In this document: positions 8,021 to 19,039 of the stretch, piece by piece
Position numbering within the stretch: position 1 is the first letter of the stretch
How the letters are laid out: every line of letters begins with the position of its first letter
Assembly (NCBI RefSeq): GCF_008017805.1
Contig: NZ_VRTT01000042.1
Coordinates: forward strand, 1 to 64,000
Source: Paenibacillus sp. N3.4
GTDB lineage: Bacteria > Bacillota > Bacilli > Paenibacillales > NBRC-103111
Direction of reading: 5' to 3'
DNA length: 64,000 nt
Position numbers and translations under genes: made by a program
The notes under the pieces: model-generated
Databases searched by the model: none
Told to the model about the DNA's origin: nothing
Seen by the model: the letters and a program-made list of their open reading frames with translations, nothing else

Positions 8021-10450
8021 TCATCCTACCTTCATTCGTTGCAGCCGCAAAGCATTCAGTACAACCGATACGGAGCTCAAGGCCATTGCAGCACCTGCCA
8101 CCCATGGAGCTAACAGTCCTAATGCTGCTATTGGAATTCCTAACATATTGTATCCCAATGCCCAGCCTAAATTCTGCTTAATATTACGCATGGTCTTCTT
8201 ACTCATGAGTATGGCATCTGGAATACTGTTCAGGTCGCCCCGCATCAGCGTGATATCCGCGGCTTCCATGGCTACATCCGTTCCTGTTCCCATTGCCATG
8301 CCGATATTGGCAAGCGCGAGAGCAGGGGCATCATTGATCCCATCTCCCACCATGGCGACCTTCAAACCTTGATCTTGCAGCTTCCGAATCTCGTCTGCTT
8401 TATCCTCAGGGAGTGCCTCGGCCAGTAAGCGATCTATCCCCACTTGATGAGCGATCACCTCGGCCGTACGCTGATTGTCTCCAGTTATCATCATGACCTG
8501 TATGCCCATAGCCTTCAGTCGGGCAATCGCTGTAACCGAGGTATCTTTAACCGTGTCGGCTACTGCCAACATACCTGCATATTGCCTGTCTACCGCAACG
8601 AGCATCACTGTCTTCGCCATCTGCTCCAGCTCAACCATTCGCGGAATCGCCACTTCAACTTGAATACCCTGCTGCGCCATTAATCGCTGTGTTCCTATTA
8701 GAAGCTCCTTGCCTTCAACAATCGCACGAATGCCGAATCCCGGTATGGCTTCGAATGATTCCGCATCTGACAGATGAATACCTTTACTCCGAACCCCTTC
8801 TACAATGGCTTCTGCCAAAGGATGCTCAGAGTTGCGTTCAGCTGTTCCAACCCATCTGAGAAAAATAGCTTCATCCCCTTCGGCATGCACATCCGTCAAA
8901 GCTGGTTTCCCCTTCGTGACTGTTCCCGTTTTATCCAAGACAACAATATCCGTGTGCTGTGCAGACTCCAAATGTTCACCGCCCTTGAATAACACGCCGA
9001 GTTCTGCAGCACGTCCCGAGCCGGCCATAATGGAGGTTGGAGTGGCTAAGCCCAAAGCGCATGGGCAAGCAATGACGAGTATAGCAATTGATTTCTCCAA
9101 AGCGCCGGCCAAATGACCGGGTTCTGCTAGGAAGTACCATACGACGAATGCGAGGGCGGCTATCCCAACGACGATAGGAACAAACACGCCTGAAATCGTA
9201 TCTGCAATTCGTTGGATCGGTGCTTTGGAGCCTTGCGCCTCTTCCACGACTCGAATGATTTGCGCCAAGGCCGTATCTCGTCCTACTTTGGTCGCTTGAA
9301 CCTTCAGCATCCCATTCTTATTAACAGTAGCACCTATGACTGTGTCCCCAACAGATTTATCAACGGGAAGACTTTCTCCCGTCAGCATGGACTGATCGAT
9401 AGAAGAGCTTCCTTCCAATACCAGCCCATCTGTAGGCACTTTCTCGCCAGGCTTCACCACAAGCACATCGCCGGCAATGACTTCTTCCAAAGGAATCGTT
9501 GCTTCTTGATCATTTCGTATGACCAGAGCTGTCTTTGCCTGCAAGCCAATTAAGGATTGAATGGCTTCAGAGGTTCTTCCTTTGGCTAACGTTTCAAACC
9601 ATTTGCCCAGCAGAACCAACGTAATCAAAATGGAGCTTGTTTCAAAATACAGCTCTGGTGCATGATGTCCCATAGCTTGAATTTGCCATTCAAACGTTAG
9701 ATACAAACTATAAAAATACGCTGCCGAAGTGCCCAAGGAAACTAGCACATCCATATTTGCACTCCGATTACGCAGCGCTTTGTACGCGGCAATATAAAAT
9801 TGTCTGCCGATGTAGAATTGAACAGGTGTAGCAAGGGCAAGCTGCATCCATGGATTCATTAAAATATCAGGCAGCCAAATCCATGAAGTGAATGAGAAAT
9901 GGCTAACCATTGCCCATAATAAAGGCAGCGACAGGATAGCAGATATCCATAACTTGCGTTTTTGCTTATTTAGCTCTCTTGAGCGGTGTCCAGCCACCTG
10001 AACTTGGTCTTTTTTGAGCGATGCCTCGTAGCCAAGCTTTGCTACTTTTTGTTGCAAATCGGTTGGCGTTACTTCTGATGGGTTGTAAGCAACACGCGCC
10101 GTTTCCACTGCTAAATTGACAGAAGCTTCGATAACACCTGGCATCTTACGTAAGCCCTTCTCGATTCGAGCTGCACAAGCCGCGCAGGTCATGCCTGTAA
10201 TGTCAAAATCAATCGTTTCTTGTACAGTCCCATAACCCAGCTTCGTGATCGTCTCTTCGATACGAGAAGCATCCAGCATTACTGGATCATACGCAATAGT
10301 TGCCTTTTCCAAAGCAAAGTTTACATTCGCTTCAGTTACACCATTTAGCTTTCGCAATCCTTTTTCGATTCTATTGGCACAGGCTGCGCAGGTCATACCG
10401 GTTAATTGAAACGATGTATGCTTGGCATCAGAATGGCTGCTGGTGTTCAT
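8021..10450 (-). CDS. copA: Cu(+)-exporting P1B-type ATPase
   Basis: An 809-residue copper pump. There are two N-terminal HMA domains, each with GMTCAACA (about residues 18-25 and 87-94). Membrane helices follow, then the actuator TGES loop (MLTGESLPV), the transmembrane CPC metal site (ACPCALG), the phosphorylation motif DKTGT, the ATP-binding HP in SEHPLAEAI, and [14 protein letters not shown] in the P domain. It exports Cu(I) from the cytoplasm using ATP. The ATG at 10450 follows GAGGTGA. It is first in the copA, csoR, copZ array and has its own CsoR-type promoter. Confidence 0.97.
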   Translation of the reverse strand: MNTSSHSDAKHTSFQLTGMTCAACANRIEKGLRKLNGVTEANVNFALEKATIAYDPVMLDASRIEETITKLGYGTVQETIDFDITGMTCAACAARIEKGLRKMPGVIEASVNLAVETARVAYNPSEVTPTDLQQKVAKLGYEASLKKDQVQVAGHRSRELNKQKRKLWISAILSLPLLWAMVSHFSFTSWIWLPDILMNPWMQLALATPVQFYIGRQFYIAAYKALRNRSANMDVLVSLGTSAAYFYSLYLTFEWQIQAMGHHAPELYFETSSILITLVLLGKWFETLAKGRTSEAIQSLIGLQAKTALVIRNDQEATIPLEEVIAGDVLVVKPGEKVPTDGLVLEGSSSIDQSMLTGESLPVDKSVGDTVIGATVNKNGMLKVQATKVGRDTALAQIIRVVEEAQGSKAPIQRIADTISGVFVPIVVGIAALAFVVWYFLAEPGHLAGALEKSIAILVIACPCALGLATPTSIMAGSGRAAELGVLFKGGEHLESAQHTDIVVLDKTGTVTKGKPALTDVHAEGDEAIFLRWVGTAERNSEHPLAEAIVEGVRSKGIHLSDAESFEAIPGFGIRAIVEGKELLIGTQRLMAQQGIQVEVAIPRMVELEQMAKTVMLVAVDRQYAGMLAVADTVKDTSVTAIARLKAMGIQVMMITGDNQRTAEVIAHQVGIDRLLAEALPEDKADEIRKLQDQGLKVAMVGDGINDAPALALANIGMAMGTGTDVAMEAADITLMRGDLNSIPDAILMSKKTMRNIKQNLGWALGYNMLGIPIAALGLLAPWVAGAAMALSSVSVVLNALRLQRMKVG

Positions 10451-10494
10451 CTGGTTTCACCTCAATCGTTGAAATTGTTATTTCTTACATCCTT

Positions 10495-10523
10495 ATAGTA
10501 TACCCCCCTACCCTATATGTCAA
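10495..10523 (-). promoter_or_regulatory. copA promoter with G-tract operator in the spacer
   Basis: On the minus strand TTGACA (10518-10523), 17 bases, then TACTAT (10495-10500). The spacer is TATAGGGTAGGGGGGTA, resembling a CsoR half-site with GGGGGTAT, though the dyad is weaker than at the csoR promoter. Confidence 0.65.
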
Positions 10524-10532
10524 ACATTAAGA

Positions 10533-10581
10533 TAAAAAAAATTGACCCCCGCCTCACACATTCGTATGAGGTAAGTGTCAA
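10533..10581 (-). terminator. Terminator of the MarR-MFS operon
   Basis: On the minus strand TTGAC...GTCAA arms enclose CCTCATAC/GTGTGAGG and are followed by eight T. It lies between the MFS stop codon and the copA promoter. Confidence 0.85.
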
Positions 10582-10596
10582 CATGGGCCATATGTT

Positions 10597-11802
10597 TTAT
10601 TCTTCAACCGCTGCGGTTAATGTAGCAACCGCTTGAGACAAAGACGTTTTTCGGTGATGGAGAAAGTAGTAAAGTATCGCCGAGCAAGCTACAACAAGCC
10701 CAGCAACAAAGTACATGGTATGATAATCACTCTTAGAAGCGACTGCGCCAAGGACGTAGGAGCCAAGCCCATAACCGGAGTCGAACAGTAAATAAAAAGT
10801 ACCCGTTGCAAGTCCTCTGCGATGAACAGGTGAAGATTGAACGGCAATCGTTTGAAAGCTAGGGAGCATCGCCCCGAACCCTAGACCAAGAACGCCTCCT
10901 ACAGCAAGAAAAATGAAAGGCGAATCCGCCATACTGAGTCCGATCATCCCTAGTGTAAACAAAAGAATACCCGGATATACCAATCGATTCGGTCCTGATT
11001 TATCGAACCATTTCCCAGTAAAGGGTCTTGATAAAACGATGAGCAATGCGAATACGATGAAGAAATAGCTGGCATAAGACGCTAGTCCTATTTCTTTGGC
11101 ATAAACAGAAAGGAAGGTGGTAATGGCGCCATAAGAAAAGGCAAGTGCGGCACCTGTCAGCGAAATAGGCAAGGCTCGCGGCTCAATATAGGTACGCCAT
11201 CCTGTCTCCTTTTTTACCGAAATTAATTTCGTTTTCTGGGGCAGACGAATGCTAATGCCCAATACAAATGCCATTAAAGCGAATACGAAGCAAAGGCCGA
11301 ACAAAAGCATCTGCGTCCCATTTTGCATAATGGATAGACCTATAAATGGGCCGACAACCATCGCCATACTCATGAAAAGGCTGAAGTATCCGATCCCCTC
11401 CCCTTTTCTTCGCTCAGGAACAAGCTCAATGGCAATCGCCCCGGTTGCTGTCGCCCCCATACCAAAACCTACGCCATGAATAAGTCGCAAAGCTAGGAGC
11501 AAATTATAATTGTGAACAAAGGGATATAAAGCTGTACAAACCACGAATACCGTAAGTCCAATCAGAATAATCTTCCTTCTATCCCACTCATCCATCCATT
11601 TCCCTGTTAAGGGTCTAAAAATGACAGCTGAGATAATGAAAACAGTCACAATCAAGCCTACCTGCTGCTGCCCGCCGTGAAGAGTGTCCGTGACGAAAAT
11701 CGGTAATGTGACAGCCAGAATATAAAAGGTCATAAATAGAAAAAAGCTGCTGAGACATACAGCAACAAAATCGCGATTCCATAATTTTGGTTCGGTGTTC
11801 AT
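10597..11802 (-). CDS. Major facilitator superfamily drug/metabolite exporter
   Basis: A 401-residue, 12-helix MFS protein. The motif-A loop is FRPLTGKWMDEWDRRKI after TM2, with a second copy SRPFTGKWFDKSGPNRL after TM8, typical of the drug:H+ antiporter and YwoG-like group. It starts at ATG 11802, overlapping the MarR gene stop by four bases (ATGA), so the two are translationally coupled. Coupling to a MarR repressor suggests an efflux pump induced by its substrate; the substrate is unknown. Confidence 0.88.
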   Translation of the reverse strand: MNTEPKLWNRDFVAVCLSSFFLFMTFYILAVTLPIFVTDTLHGGQQQVGLIVTVFIISAVIFRPLTGKWMDEWDRRKIILIGLTVFVVCTALYPFVHNYNLLLALRLIHGVGFGMGATATGAIAIELVPERRKGEGIGYFSLFMSMAMVVGPFIGLSIMQNGTQMLLFGLCFVFALMAFVLGISIRLPQKTKLISVKKETGWRTYIEPRALPISLTGAALAFSYGAITTFLSVYAKEIGLASYASYFFIVFALLIVLSRPFTGKWFDKSGPNRLVYPGILLFTLGMIGLSMADSPFIFLAVGGVLGLGFGAMLPSFQTIAVQSSPVHRRGLATGTFYLLFDSGYGLGSYVLGAVASKSDYHTMYFVAGLVVACSAILYYFLHHRKTSLSQAVATLTAAVEE

Positions 11803-12254
11803 TGTGTTTCCTCCATATTCTTGATCAGTTCATTCGCCCTGTTGGTAAGTTGGCTGAGTAATTTGCGCAAGTTGGCCTCCTGTTCCTCCGAAAATCCTTG
11901 AAGCAGCGAGTCAATCACCTTTTTTTCAATGGGAAGTAAGATGTCATTCAACGCTCTTCCTTGTGTAGTAATGTGAATCAAAAACGATCTGCGATCCTCG
12001 GCGTTAGCGCTTCTTTCTACAAGACCTTTTCGCTCCAACTGATCGAGGATTCTCGTCATATTCGTCTGATCTTTCTCCGCTCTGATGGCTAGCAGCTTCT
12101 GATTGATGCCATCTTCTTCGGCCAAACGATTCAAGACACTCCACTGCTCAGTCGTAATTTCGTATGGCTCATAATAGCTCGTCAATAGCTGAGTCATTCT
12201 CCGTCCAGCATGATTCAACATAAATCCAATTGAATGATCGATTTTCGGTGTCAT
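11799..12254 (-). CDS. MarR-family transcriptional regulator
   Basis: A 151-residue winged-helix regulator. The core EITTEQWSVLNRLAEEDGINQKLLA, the recognition region TNMTRILDQLERKGLVERS and the wing DRRSFLIHIT are clear. MarR proteins bind as dimers to palindromes and release on ligand binding. The gene precedes and overlaps the MFS gene and very likely represses this operon through the dyad at its promoter. The ribosome binding site AAAGGAG is 9 bases before the ATG. Confidence 0.93.
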   Translation of the reverse strand: MTPKIDHSIGFMLNHAGRRMTQLLTSYYEPYEITTEQWSVLNRLAEEDGINQKLLAIRAEKDQTNMTRILDQLERKGLVERSANAEDRRSFLIHITTQGRALNDILLPIEKKVIDSLLQGFSEEQEANLRKLLSQLTNRANELIKNMEETQ

Positions 12255-12279
12255 CCGTAAAACTCCTTTTCAAATTACA

Positions 12280-12309
12280 TGCTATAGCAATTATATGCCT
12301 AGCAATTAA
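12280..12309 (-). promoter_or_regulatory. Probable MarR operator and promoter
   Basis: Upstream of the MarR start are a perfect 10-bp palindrome TGCTATAGCA (12280-12289) and two direct copies of TAATTGCTA, with a TATAAT-like box between them. This is the expected place for an autoregulatory site. Confidence 0.5.
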
Positions 12310-12333
12310 ATTCGTCAACGCCTTGAGCAGCAC

Positions 12334-12367
12334 AAAAAGAACCTGCTGCACGTTCACAGCAAGTTCT
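12334..12367 (-). terminator. Terminator of add
   Basis: On the minus strand AGAACTTGCTG pairs with CAGCAGGTTCT (one mismatch) and is followed by TTTTT, just after the add stop codon. Confidence 0.82.
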
Positions 12368-12380
12368 TCAGATCATACTT

Positions 12381-13433
12381 TTATGCATGCAGCCCCAGAC
12401 TTGTGAGCTCATCTTCCATCTCCCGTCTCAACAACACGCGATCTTCTTCTCCCATAAAAGCCGCTTCCACACCATTCATAATTAGCTTGATTAACTCCGG
12501 TGTTGTGAAGCCAAAGCGATCGGCTAGCACACGATATTCTTTGGTAATATTCGTATCCGACACACTTGGATTATCGGTATTAATGGTAATCATCAAACCT
12601 TGCTCCAAATATTCACGGATAGGATAAGCTTCCCAGCTTGCCACAGCTTTCGTTTGAATGTTGCTGATTGGGCACATTTCAAGAGGGATTCGTCGGTCTT
12701 TTATCATAGCCAAGATGGTGGCATTCTCCTTTAATCGAACACCATGCCCGATTCTCACAGCACCTAATTGATCGACCGCCTCCAAGACATTGTTCGCTCC
12801 TGCTGCTTCTCCCGCGTGTATCGTAACAGGAATACCCAATCTCCGCGACTCGGCAAATACTTCCCGGAAAAACTCTGGCGGATAGGTGGCTTCATCTCCC
12901 GCAAGATCAACAGCTACCACACCTTTGTTTGCAAACTCAGCCGCGGCCCGGATCACTTCTAAGTTATCATCGCAAGAATGATTCCTCATACAAATCGCGA
13001 TTACACCTGCCTTGATGCCAAAGTCGCGTTGTCCGCGTTTCAACCCATCCACCACGTGGTGCATCGTTTCTTCAACTGTTAACCCCTTTTTGCGATGCAG
13101 CTGCGGGGCAAAACGAACCTCTACGTACTTACAATTGTGTTCAGCTGATTGCTCGACGACTTCATAAGCTACACGCTCCAGCGCCTCCGGAGATTGCAGA
13201 AATCGTGTGGTGAAATCAAATTTGCTCAAATACTCAGTCAAACTGCCGCACTCTTCTCCTACCCTCATGTGGGGAATCAATCCTACTTTATCATACACAG
13301 GCAGCTCAATCCCTTGCTGGAGAGCAAGCTCCAAAATCGTCTCCGGTTTCACACTGCCGTCCAAATGCAAATGAAGATCTACTTTTGGCAGGCGTGACAA
13401 CAATTCTTCGGTTTGTATCATTCCATCTCTCAT
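12381..13433 (-). CDS. add: Adenosine deaminase
   Basis: A 350-residue zinc enzyme converting adenosine or deoxyadenosine to inosine in purine salvage. Zinc ligands are HLHLDGS (about residue 21) and the His of TIHAGE, which also supplies the catalytic Glu; IGHGVRL and NTDNPSVSDT complete the site. Length is normal for the family. The start is uncertain: the ATG at 13433 is only 2 bases from GGAG, and the in-frame ATG at 13421 is 14 bases away. It is a single-gene unit. Confidence 0.92.
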   Translation of the reverse strand: MRDGMIQTEELLSRLPKVDLHLHLDGSVKPETILELALQQGIELPVYDKVGLIPHMRVGEECGSLTEYLSKFDFTTRFLQSPEALERVAYEVVEQSAEHNCKYVEVRFAPQLHRKKGLTVEETMHHVVDGLKRGQRDFGIKAGVIAICMRNHSCDDNLEVIRAAAEFANKGVVAVDLAGDEATYPPEFFREVFAESRRLGIPVTIHAGEAAGANNVLEAVDQLGAVRIGHGVRLKENATILAMIKDRRIPLEMCPISNIQTKAVASWEAYPIREYLEQGLMITINTDNPSVSDTNITKEYRVLADRFGFTTPELIKLIMNGVEAAFMGEEDRVLLRREMEDELTSLGLHA

Positions 13434-13606
13434 CTCTCCTTTGTCCTTACTCCGCTAGAAGTCTGTATACGGTTTTAAATAATTTTATTAACTTTAAATC
13501 AATGTGATGATAATGTCAATATATATAACATTTATTATTTTTTTATATTTCATGCGTCATATTAGTTGACGTTAAGTTATCGTGATAGGAATCGGATGAC
13601 AAGATT

Positions 13607-13651
13607 AAAAAAACCTATCCGTTCATCAGACATCAAGTCTGGAACGGAAAG
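13607..13651 (-). terminator. Terminator of the glycosidase gene
   Basis: On the minus strand CCGTTC...GAACGG arms enclose AGAC/GTCT, followed by GGTTTTTTT, immediately after the stop codon. Confidence 0.8.
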
Positions 13652-13661
13652 GCTGCATTCA

Positions 13662-16600
13662 TTATTTCGTCACTTTAACAGTAATCTTATCGCTGGAGGT
13701 AACGCCACCCGCATTAACTAATTCGCTGCGGTATTCATAGACGCCAATCGCTCTGCCGGCAATTTTCGTCACAGCACTTTGAGCATTGGGCGTAGCCGCG
13801 TTTAAACTCTTCGTGTCGATCAATTGCCCGTTCTCGTAAAGGCGGTATTCGCTAGCATTCGTTCCCCACCACATGTCCATCGTTACTTGATAGTTGCCGT
13901 CGCCATCCCAGTTATCTTGAGACAATACCGATTTGCCAGGCGCTGCGTCCGTTACTCTCACGACAAGGGGATCGCTTGTTGTCGTACCGTAAATATTACT
14001 CAGTTCAGAAGTGTAGGTGTAGTTGCCATTCGCTTTGCCTTTAACGTCAAACTTGGCAATCTGCGCTGCCGGAGATGCATCGGTTAACGTTCGCGTGCTG
14101 ATCAATACGCCGTTCTCATACAACTTGAACACGCTACCGTTGTTTCCCCACCACATGTTCATCGTTACTGTATAGTTGCCGTCTCTAAGTCCAGTATATC
14201 CGCTGGTGTCGGACAATACCGGCTTCCCTGGCGCTCCGGTCGCGAGCGGCTTCATTACAGTAACGATCACAGCATTCGTCTGAACCGTTTCTCCGTTTAA
14301 CGTGACTGCCGCTGAGACTTGTGCAGTGCCTTCCGCTACAGCTACAACTTTGCCTTGTACATCTATAGTAGCTACCGCACCGTTACTCGTACTGTAAGTC
14401 ACAGTTGCCACACTCATATTAGCCGGTGTCCCATCGCTCATAAAGCCGCTAACGCGAGCAGCCGACGTTTCGCCAATATTCAGTGTTGACTTGTCAACGG
14501 AAAGCGTTGCTTGGCTAAAAGTAACGCCCGCATTAATTTTGAATGCGAAACTCTGCTCTGCCTTGTTGCCCGCAGCATCAACCACGCTATATTGCACCGT
14601 ATGAACGCCTAAACCCAGATCGCTGGCTTTCAACGTTTGACCGCTGCTAATGACATTCCCATCCAAAACAAGCGTTTGCGCCGCTACCCCGGATAAGGCA
14701 TCGGTACTGGTCAAAACGAATATCAGAGTATCCGTGTCTGTAACATCAGCAACGTTATGTCCGGATTGTGTCAAGGTGGCGGTTGGCGCTGTTTTGTCCA
14801 ATTTCACCTGCAAAGACTTTGCAGCTTCAACATTGCCTGCTCCGTCCGTTGAGAAGTACTGCATGGTGTTCGTTCCTTCGCTTTGAATCGCAACTGGCGC
14901 CGTGTATGCCGCTGCAGCCCCGCCATTCATAGCGTATTGTGTCGTTATTGCACCTGCGCGATCATCTGAGGCCGTCAATGTAACCGAAACTGGATGTACG
15001 TACCATCCATTAGATCCGTCCGGTTGAAGCGGTGCAATTTCTGAGTTCGTTATCGGCGCTTTTTTATCGATTACTTTCGTATTCAGCTTAATTGCACGGA
15101 ACAGATCCGAACTTTGCTGCTGCCTATGCCGGATCCCCATTCAATCCAGCCCTTTCTATTGGTTCCGTCGTTATCATTGACAAGAAATGAAAGACTTAGC
15201 ACACCATCCTCAGCAGAAATAGGCGCAATACTCGTCCATGGCAGTCCCATTTGATAGTAGGTATCATGATTAACTTCGTCCCGCTTGATATACGCAAGGC
15301 CACCGTTAACAAGCCCTCTTGGCTTACCCTTCGGTGCAGACCACAAATATAAACGAGCATCATCATTGGACATGGATAAACCGTACTCATAGTACTCATT
15401 TCCTTCGCCTGGCAAACCTGGCATGATAGCAACTTGTATAGAATCTCCTTGCCAAATGTCCGCACCAACATAGTTGTGCGAGAACACATCATCATGAATT
15501 CGGAAAGAGAGATATAATTGATCCTCATCCCAGTTTATCCATGCATCACCGCTTAAATCTTCTGCTCCGTGATAGTCATTCATTAGAACCAGTCCGTCAT
15601 CAAGCAAATGAATAGAACTCAGACCACTCAATTGATTAAACGAGCCGCCTATCTCTATCGTTTGCTTCTCAATAGCATGTATATCACTTTGATTCCATAC
15701 AACAATAGTTCCTGCATAAGTTACATCTGCCTCATTCGCAAATCGTAAATTCAAGTTTACGGATTGCTTGATTCGCTCTTGAAGAAGAGGAATCGGTAGT
15801 TCGATGTAGCTTGTCGTACCCACATCCATAGTTACATTCATCTGCTTGCTGTTCGCCAATGAAGCAATTTCCCAGTCGATTGCTGTCAACTCATACGGCT
15901 TCGAAGATTGATTCGTAATGGACAACCTCAGCCGATCCTCATCATTTACCAGCACATGCTTAACATGAACAGCAATGGGTTTCTTGAGTTGTAATGGAAC
16001 TGACAGCTTGCCGACCAAATTATTGTCTGACCATAGATAACCAAATAAAGTACCGTCAGATTTGCTCCATTTGTTTACAACTTTAATGTTGTCGATTACT
16101 TTCTCACCTGCATTGGCACTTGCTAATGTCCGCTTTCCACCTGCCTCTAGTTCCAATTTATGTGGTTGCGTCTCCAACGAATTATCGAGCGTGAACGCAA
16201 GATCAACGGTTCCGGGCTCGCTTTCAGAGCTTACAAAAAGTCCTACAAAACCTGTTGGGGTGATCTGATCGACTACTCCCATTACATAAACAGGTGATTC
16301 TGAGACAGTCAAGTAAACTTTGCCTGCAAGTGGCTGAATCACATCTTCCTTGCCCATCATATCCACAACGCGCACAGATTGATTCGTGCTAAGAGCAATC
16401 GTAGGTGCTTCCTGTGCCCAAATAAGCCGCGCAGCATCTGAGCCTTTTGCAAACAAATAGCTGTTAATTCCTTGCCCTACCTCCTCCTTTCTTACAAAGC
16501 TGAAGTTGAGTAGTTGGCGTGCCATTACAGCATAAGCTACATAAGCTGGTTTTGGAGTAAAGCTTCCTCTGATATCACGTTCATTATACAGAATGCCGAA

Positions 16601-18885
16601 GTTACTCTCTTGATCAAGTCTATCCGTTCCTTTATTAATAAAATTGTACCAATATTGGCGTTCAATGCCTAAGTCGAAGGCAGTAACATAACTGCGGATC
16701 AAATACTCGGCTTGCTTTTCCTCACTGATTCCAAAGACACTATCATGGGTCGGAAAGCCTTGCTCAGAGAACCAAATAGGTATTAGTTCACCGTGATTGT
16801 ATTGCCGAATTAATGATTTCAATTGCTCGATATTCGATGTTATGCTTTCAGGCTCAAACGGATATACATACGGATGTAAGGAAAGGGTATCCATATATTT
16901 AAGTCCGCCTAGCTCGAATAATCGCTTAAACCAATTAAGCGGAATACCGTTCGCTACTGCACCGACAACATTGACGTTAGGATGATCGGCCTTCACTGTC
17001 TCATACGTTGTTTTCAACATGTCAAAATAGACATCTGGGCTCGCATTCGCAGGTTCATCTAATCTCAAATTGTTGAATTCATTATAAACTTCCACGCTCG
17101 CAATTTTATCCCCAAAGTGGTCTAGAACGGCTTTACCGTAATTAGCAAAACCGACATGTCCTTCGGTCGTGTATGGAATATGATTATCATCATATAATGG
17201 ATTTCTGAATGAAAAGATAATTAATGGCTCAATATGCTGCTGTTCAAGCTGATGCATATAATAATCTTGTTGCGGCAGGAACTCATAGACACCTTTGGTC
17301 TTCTCGACATCAGCCCAGTACATTTCATCACGATTATTTTTAATACCGGCTTTAGCAAGCAGTTTCATTGCGGCAATCGGTTCATCCTTGGCATAATGAG
17401 TTACGACACCAAAAGGAGATTCATCCATTGACAGAAGATCAATTGGCGACAACAAAGCAAACGGCGTTTCCTGTGTTGCCAATACAACTCCATCTAAATC
17501 TGCCTTGGCGTGGAATTTCATATAGCCTTTAGGCAAGCCATTAATAACGATATTTGCCTTATTGCTCGCAACCGCTTGTTGACCTTGTGCGATCGACTCC
17601 CCCCAATAGTCGTATACCGACCAGGTTACGCGATTGCCTAACGTTTTGATATCGAAGGCAGGTACTTCCGGCTCCATAAATATATTCCCCAGCTGCGTTT
17701 GTTCAATATCAATTGCTGGAATTGGAGCAATCGCGCTAATATCATCCAACCAGATCGTTCCACTGGTCGCTCCGTTCTTCATATGGCCACGTTGTATAAT
17801 AAAAGCGATTCCCGTCAGCTTGCCATGCCATTGTCCATCATTGGCACCACCGAAGTGAGTGTATGCTTGGCCGGAATCAAATGTGTTCAGCTTGATCTGC
17901 TGCCACTGAGTTGAAGCCGGAATTGTCACCTGCTGCTGATGCGTTTGTCCCGTTTCATCTATTAGCCGTACAATAATCGCAGATAATTCAACCGTTTTCG
18001 TCCAAAATCGCACCTCACTCACTTCTAGGGGACGCATCGTATTCTTAATCTGGACACTTAAGCCCCCACTGGAAAAATCACCGTACAGCTTAGCCGATCG
18101 GCTGCCTGAATGGGCCAAAGTGGAATCATATTCAAATAAACCTCCCGGTGTAACAGGTGGTGTGCCCGCCGCTGCACGGACTAGTTTCCAGCCCTCATCT
18201 GCTTCGTAATCCCACAGATTGATTTCTTGCTTTGATGGATCTAGCACCGGAGCAGGCGTTATCGCCGTTATTTTATCCAACCAGATTGTACCGCTCTTGG
18301 CATTTTTCATTTGGTTCCGTTGAATAATGAATGCGATTCCAGTCACAGCCCCATGCCATTGACCATCATTAGCGCCACCGAAGTGCGTATAAGAATTGCC
18401 GCTATTAAATGATGTCACTCGTATTTGCTGCCATTCCGCCGTATTTGCAAGCGTCATTTGCTGCTGATGCGTTTGTCCCGTTTCATCAACCAGCCGTATA
18501 ATTATCGCGGACAATTCGTTCGTTTTCGCCCAGAATCGCAGCTCACTCATTCCATATGATCGATCGTATTTTTAATCTGAACATGCAGTCCACCGCTTGA
18601 AAAATCGCCAAACAGCTTCCCTGAATGACCGTTTGAAAGCGCTGTCGTATTATCATATTCGAAAGAACCGATTGGAGTAATAGAATTATTAGCTGCTCGA
18701 ATTAATTGCCAATTCTCTTCTGTTTCAAAATCCCAAAGACTGGTCTCTGTTGTCTGCACACTTTGAGCATGAACCGAACTTTTCGCGAATTGAAAGAAAC
18801 TAGGAAATATAAGAATAACCATGCACAATAACTTGATAAAATATGATCTCTTAATTGGAATCATATTCAACTTCCTTCCATTCAT
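13662..18885 (-). pseudogene. Very large secreted multidomain glycoside hydrolase, two single-base frame breaks
   Basis: Three frames join into about 1741 residues. Order: a signal peptide; two repeats of about 155 residues (SLWDFETEENW / NLWDYEADEGW... to GTIWLD) that look like carbohydrate-binding modules; a clan GH-A (alpha/beta)8 catalytic domain with EVYNEFNN (acid/base Glu) and WFSEQGFPTH (nucleophile Glu); a linker/Ig region; a CBM9-like domain (AWINWDEDQLYLSFRIHDD); Ig-like repeats on DKKAP and DKTAP; a Big_2 module; and two ChiA-N-like Ig modules ([24 protein letters not shown]). Frame breaks at 18550-18551 (GGAATG, expected GGAAATG) and 15113-15115 (GCAAAGT, expected GCAAAAGT) each need one A. 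Flanking frames match with no lost residues, so the enzyme is probably intact. It is the last gene of the polysaccharide locus; substrate unknown. Confidence 0.8.
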
Positions 18886-19039
18886 TTTTCAAAACGGAAC
18901 AAGTTCATCTCTCTTTTACCAACTTAGGCAGAAGGTATTAGCCATTTCACGCCCATCATCGATAGCTGACACCACTTCGAATAAATGCGACAGTATTCTT
19001 AAAATGCAAGGTATACTGCCGCTTCCATCTTGTCATCTA

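Noticed and set aside
13434-13606. AT-rich stretch before add considered as an origin or A-tract element
   Set aside because: It has no DnaA-box cluster or long repeats; it is probably just the add promoter region.
15083-18550. Programmed frameshifting to explain the split glycosidase
   Set aside because: There is no slippery heptamer with a following stem, and the same one-base loss in unrelated genes points to a shared sequence-quality cause.
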